From: an uncultured Clostridia bacterium
GTDB taxonomy: Bacteria > Bacillota > Clostridia > Christensenellales > Aristaeellaceae
Length of the DNA stretch: 17,375 nucleotides
Assembly: GCA_937907055.1 (NCBI GenBank)
Contig: CALCTW010000115.1
Location: forward strand, 1-17,375
Direction: 5' to 3'
The position numbers and the translations under genes are program-made. The notes below the pieces were generated by a model. That model was given only the letters and a program-made list of their open reading frames with translations. It ran no database searches and was not told the origin of the DNA. Position 1 is the first letter of the stretch. Every line of letters begins with the position of its first letter. This document shows positions 14,518-17,375 of this stretch, one piece after another.

Positions 14518-14552
14518 ACACCGCAGAGCATGCTGCTCTGCGGTGTTTATTT
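14518..14552. terminator. Bidirectional terminator between GH2 and cohesin genes
   Basis: A perfect 12-bp stem ACACCGCAGAGC (14518-14529) and GCTCTGCGGTGT (14535-14546) is followed by TTATTTG on the plus strand and CTTTATTT on the minus strand, between the convergent genes ending at 14491 and 14561. Confidence 0.8.
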
Positions 14553-14560
14553 GAGGACGA

Positions 14561-16150
14561 TTAATCAACCAGTGCCATCAGTTCGTTGATATAAGCATCA
14601 TATTCAGCTCCGCTAACATCAACAAAGTCCAGATCATTTTCAAGCATATCATAATCGATATTGCCTGTCAGATAGATGATGGCTTTACCATCGGTAAGTT
14701 CCGCCAAAGAATAACCATCCGTGATCTCATGATCTGCTAACACGGCTTCAAGGTCACTGCTGAATTCAGAGATGTCGTCAAAGAGATAAACATGCACATC
14801 ATTCACAGTAACACTATTCTTCCACTGGAATGCAAAATTCACTTTTCCGTCAGTAGTATTGATCTTCAGATAGCCGACAACGGTCCTCAATGCCGTGATC
14901 ACAGGATATACATACTCACAGTTATCATCAAGAACTACAGGCAGAATTCGATCGTTGCACTCATCGCAATTCTCAAGAATCTCACTCAGCTTCAAACCGA
15001 AAACAGTAATGTTTCTGCCGGTCAGGATAACCTGAGTATACTCTTTTTCATCAAGGATCTCATCGCAACGGGTACATTTAAGCTGCTTGATTCCGGGTTC
15101 GGTCGCAGTAGGGTTCTTGATAACGACCCACCTACCACTGTCATGGCCTAATGCTTCCACCTCTGCAGTTTCAAACACCTCACCACAACGAGGGCAAGCC
15201 ATTTCTTTCTGTCCCTTTTCGAGGCATGTTGCTTCAACTGTTACCTTCCAGGTTCCCTCCTGATGACCAAGGCTATCAATGGCTTCTGTTTTCAATACCA
15301 CTTCACACCTTGTGCAAACCAGATTCTTAGAACCCTCTTTTACACAGGTGGGTTCTAAAGTCACCTTCCACTCACCGTCATCATGACCTAAAGCATCGAT
15401 ATCTTCCGTGTCATACACTTCTTTGCAACGCGGACACATCAGTTCTTTACTGCCTTTTTCTGTACAGGTAGGTTCAACAACAATAATCCATTCACTGTCC
15501 TGATGTCCCAGTGCATCAATACTGGCTTCATCAAGCTTAAAAGCACATCTCGTGCACTGGAGTTCCTGAATGCCGTTTTCTGTGCAAGTAGGCTCGACCG
15601 TAGTCTTCCAAGCACCATCATCATGTCCAAGTGCATCAACATCACGGGTATCCATTACCTTATCACAGACTTTGCAGACAGAGTTTTCAGTTCCCGCCTC
15701 TAAGCAAGTAGGTTCCTTATCGATCTTCCATTCTGTTTCTTTATGGAGGCACTCGATCGTCACTTTGTCGCCGGTTACTTTTACGGTCGCTCCATTCTCA
15801 TCAATATTCCAGGCTTCGTTCACGGTAGCGCTCACCTTATAAGTACCCGGCTTTGCATCGTCTTTCACTTTCAATGTCACTGTACCGATTTTCCCGGTAT
15901 TGACCACACCACTGTTCACATACATGACCCAAGTCGCGCCATTTGTTGTCGCATTGGAGCCGGTGCATGTAGAACTTACATACTCAAATGCGGACTCGTC
16001 ATAACTGATAGTCAGTTTTACATAAGCCGCATCTGTTGTGCTAATGCTTACATCAACATCAACATTTTCTCCCTGATTCACAGCAAACGCCTGTGTGCAG
16101 GCACATGCCATGAACAGCATGATCAGAACAAACATAATCCCTTTTTTCAT
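14561..16150 (-). CDS. Secreted cohesin-domain protein with six 40-residue Cys repeats
   Basis: This is a 529-residue exported protein. The signal peptide covers residues 1-23 (MKKGIMFVLIMLFMACACTQ, A-F-A). Residues 24-133 form a cohesin-like beta-sandwich: G-E-N-V-D-V-D-V-S-I-S, the Y-V-K-L-T-I-S-Y-D-E-S-A-F strand pair, G-K-I-G-T-V-T-L-K-V-K-D-D-A-K-P-G-T-Y. Cohesins bind dockerins. Residues 136-370 hold six tandem repeats with Trp at 141, 181, 221, 261, 301 and 341 and the pattern L-G-H...W...P-T-C-x9-C-x2-C. Residues 371-529 are a unique C-terminal domain with no family I recognise (F-A-F-Q-W-K-N...V-Y-L-F-D-D). No LPXTG or membrane anchor is present. AGGAGG lies 9 nt before the ATG. It is 38 nt downstream of the dockerin gene with no promoter between, so the two are probably cotranscribed. 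Confidence 0.85.
   Translation of the reverse strand: MKKGIMFVLIMLFMACACTQAFAVNQGENVDVDVSISTTDAAYVKLTISYDESAFEYVSSTCTGSNATTNGATWVMYVNSGVVNTGKIGTVTLKVKDDAKPGTYKVSATVNEAWNIDENGATVKVTGDKVTIECLHKETEWKIDKEPTCLEAGTENSVCKVCDKVMDTRDVDALGHDDGAWKTTVEPTCTENGIQELQCTRCAFKLDEASIDALGHQDSEWIIVVEPTCTEKGSKELMCPRCKEVYDTEDIDALGHDDGEWKVTLEPTCVKEGSKNLVCTRCEVVLKTEAIDSLGHQEGTWKVTVEATCLEKGQKEMACPRCGEVFETAEVEALGHDSGRWVVIKNPTATEPGIKQLKCTRCDEILDEKEYTQVILTGRNITVFGLKLSEILENCDECNDRILPVVLDDNCEYVYPVITALRTVVGYLKINTTDGKVNFAFQWKNSVTVNDVHVYLFDDISEFSSDLEAVLADHEITDGYSLAELTDGKAIIYLTGNIDYDMLENDLDFVDVSGAEYDAYINELMALVD
15041..15745 (-). repeat. Six tandem 40-codon repeats in the cohesin protein
   Basis: There are six in-frame 120-nt units, residues about 136-370, with no length variation. 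Core residues are L-G-H, W, E-P-T-C, G, C-x-R-C and a closing acidic I-D-A. The first Cys is kept in five copies but is Ala349 in the sixth; the CxxC pair is kept in all. The units are diverged at DNA level, so this is an old protein repeat and not a recent tandem duplication. Confidence 0.9.
15752..16081 (-). other. Cohesin-like domain region
   Basis: This encodes residues 24-133 of the protein above, directly after the signal peptide. At about 110 residues it is shorter than the classical cellulosomal cohesin (about 140) and resembles the minimal cohesin-like modules of clostridial surface proteins. Confidence 0.7.
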
Positions 16151-16188
16151 TGTCTCATTCCTCCTATGATATTACCGTTGTATGAATT

Positions 16189-17375
16189 TCATTCCAATGT
16201 GACCGCAACGCCCGCAAGATACTTGGCAAGCCGCAGCAAGTCACGTCCATCTACTGTTACATCCCCATTCACATCTGCGTTCTTCTCGTTTATCGTCACA
16301 TTTTCGCCGGCTAACCATTTTGCAAGACGCAGTACATCTCTTCCGTCCACAACACCGTCATCATTCACATCTCCCGGTATTCTGGGATCCACAACGGGGA
16401 TGATCTCCTGAGCAATCAGGACCTTTCCGCAGGTTTTGCAATGCTTTCCCTCAGTAAGCCCAGTCTCCGTGTAAGTCGGTTCCACTCGTTCATCGATCAC
16501 TTCAACATGACCAAGTGCAGCCAGTTCTTCCTGTTCAACCATTACAATATTGCAAGTTTCACACTTTTTGCCCTCGGTCAATCCGCTCTCCTCGCAGGTG
16601 GGTTCTACAGCGGGCATTGTTGTGATCTTATGAACAGTTATTGTAATCTTGGAACTCACACCGGAGGAAGCTTTGGCAGTAATGGTTGCAGTACCGGCTT
16701 TCAGTGCTTTCAGCACACCATCTGTCACCTTGACAACGTTTGAATCACCGCTGGTGTACGAAACTGTGCTCGTCGCAGTAGCAGGCTCCAGTGTGTAATC
16801 CAGTACAAATTCATCACCAACATGCACTGTTTTCTTTGTGCCGTCTGCAAGCACCACGGCTGTCGCTTTCGTTGGATCTACAACAGTTATCTTTACTGTG
16901 TCTGTTTTTCCACCATCCGATGTCTTAACAGTAATAGTTGATGTTCCTTCCTTTAAGGCTTTAACCACACCATTGTTTACAGTTGCCACTCCAGTGTTGG
17001 ATGATGTCCATGTTACACTTGATAAAGCATCTTTAGGATAAATAGTGTAGTTAAGCGTACAGTTTTCTCCAATGTTTAGTTGTTTTGTTTCTCCAGCATC
17101 TATGCGAATTTCATTTACATTAGGTCTCACCAATTTAGGAATTACTTTTTGCTCTTTCAGTACCTGATTGCATATTTTACAGATAACCCCATCTGTCAAG
17201 CCACTTGATTCATAGGTGGCTGCCTTACCTGAAATGACCTTTTCCCAATGTCCAGACGGAGGGTATTGAGTAAGTCCATAGATTACCTTCCCACAAGAAG
17301 AGCATTTCAAACCCGGATCAACACTTCCTGTTGTACAGGTACCGGATACAGCTGGACAATACACGGGATAACAAG
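16189..17375 (-). CDS. Dockerin- and BIG_2-containing surface protein (5' end outside window)
   Basis: The frame stays open to the window edge (codons for C-Y-P precede the GTG at 17364), so the amino end, including any signal peptide, is missing. Numbering from that GTG, residues 20-75 contain a degenerate Cys repeat (C21-x2-C24, C62-x2-C65). Residues 82-163 and 164-246 are two BIG_2 Ig-like domains (S-V-T-W-T-S-S-N-T-G-V-A-T-V, A-L-K-x-G-T-x-T-I-T). Residues 251-325 are two more Cys repeats (P-T-C257...C268-E-T-C271; Y297...C309-K-T-C312). Residues 331-391 are a type I dockerin with both calcium loops complete (D332, N334, D336, D340, D343; D364, N366, D368, D372, D375), each followed by L-R-L-A-K-x-L-A-G. 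A dockerin binds a cohesin, and the next gene encodes one. Confidence 0.88.
   Translation of the reverse strand, partial: CYPVYCPAVSGTCTTGSVDPGLKCSSCGKVIYGLTQYPPSGHWEKVISGKAATYESSGLTDGVICKICNQVLKEQKVIPKLVRPNVNEIRIDAGETKQLNIGENCTLNYTIYPKDALSSVTWTSSNTGVATVNNGVVKALKEGTSTITVKTSDGGKTDTVKITVVDPTKATAVVLADGTKKTVHVGDEFVLDYTLEPATATSTVSYTSGDSNVVKVTDGVLKALKAGTATITAKASSGVSSKITITVHKITTMPAVEPTCEESGLTEGKKCETCNIVMVEQEELAALGHVEVIDERVEPTYTETGLTEGKHCKTCGKVLIAQEIIPVVDPRIPGDVNDDGVVDGRDVLRLAKWLAGENVTINEKNADVNGDVTVDGRDLLRLAKYLAGVAVTLE
16192..16374 (-). other. Type I dockerin module region
   Basis: Two near-identical F-hand segments, D-V-N-D-D-G-V-V-D-G-R-D-V-L-R-L-A-K-W-L-A-G and its partner 32 residues later, form the C-terminal 61 residues. 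The positions usually tied to cohesin specificity (10 and 11 of each loop) are G-R in both halves, so the symmetric dual-binding mode known for dockerins is possible. Confidence 0.88.

Noticed and set aside
15041..15745. Regularly spaced repeats as a CRISPR array
   Set aside because: The 120-nt periodicity is a diverged protein repeat within an open frame. There are no identical short repeats separated by unique spacers.

Overview
The window reads as a fragment of a moderately GC-rich chromosome from an anaerobic gut or rumen member of the Bacillota (Clostridia). The evidence is near-consensus sigma-A promoters (TTGACA-16/17-TATAAT), AGGAGG-type ribosome binding sites, U-tract terminators, a lysine riboswitch, a perfect catabolite-repression (cre) consensus, BIG_2/cohesin/dockerin surface proteins and a DUF6273 secreted protein. 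No tRNA, rRNA, CRISPR array or insertion sequence was seen.

Layout. (1) 2-595 (+) is the 3' end of a protein with a TIGR03943/DUF1980-like C-terminal domain, closed by a strong terminator. (2) 896-1720 (-) is a secreted DUF6273 protein with its own consensus promoter. (3) 3598 to 1968 (-) is a two-gene, translationally coupled operon: an unusual HAD phosphatase-like/GIY-YIG fusion, then a pentapeptide-repeat protein. Its promoter is embedded in the terminator hairpin of the next operon. (4) 6850 to 3694 (-) is a complete polar amino acid ABC importer in the order binding protein, permease, ATPase. It is preceded by a lysine riboswitch with an intrinsic terminator, so the likely substrate is lysine. 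The permease carries an extra secreted beta-sandwich-like N-terminal domain. (5) 8060 to 7014 (-) is a Fic AMPylase-type protein with a C-terminal winged helix and inverted repeats over its promoter. (6) 8303-9763 (+) is a secreted WG-repeat protein ending in a zinc ribbon. It converges on (7) 10920 to 9896 (-), an RseC-like membrane protein and a small secreted protein. (8) 11132-14491 (+) is a large multidomain GH2 glycosidase with C-terminal CBM6-like modules and a cre-like operator upstream. (9) 17375 to 14561 (-) is a more AT-rich operon encoding a dockerin protein (5' end outside the window) and, 38 nt downstream, a cohesin-domain protein. Both carry the same family of Cys-rich 'LGH...PTC...CxxC' repeats.

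How the parts fit. The lysine unit is a self-contained import module that should shut off when intracellular lysine is high. The cytoplasmic GH2 enzyme is probably under carbon control. The cohesin/dockerin pair is the most distinctive system: adjacent genes encode the two halves of a potential calcium-dependent adhesion pair on repeat-rich surface proteins. No glycosidase is attached to either visible protein, so a non-cellulosomal surface complex is likely. Function beyond domain level is inference throughout.
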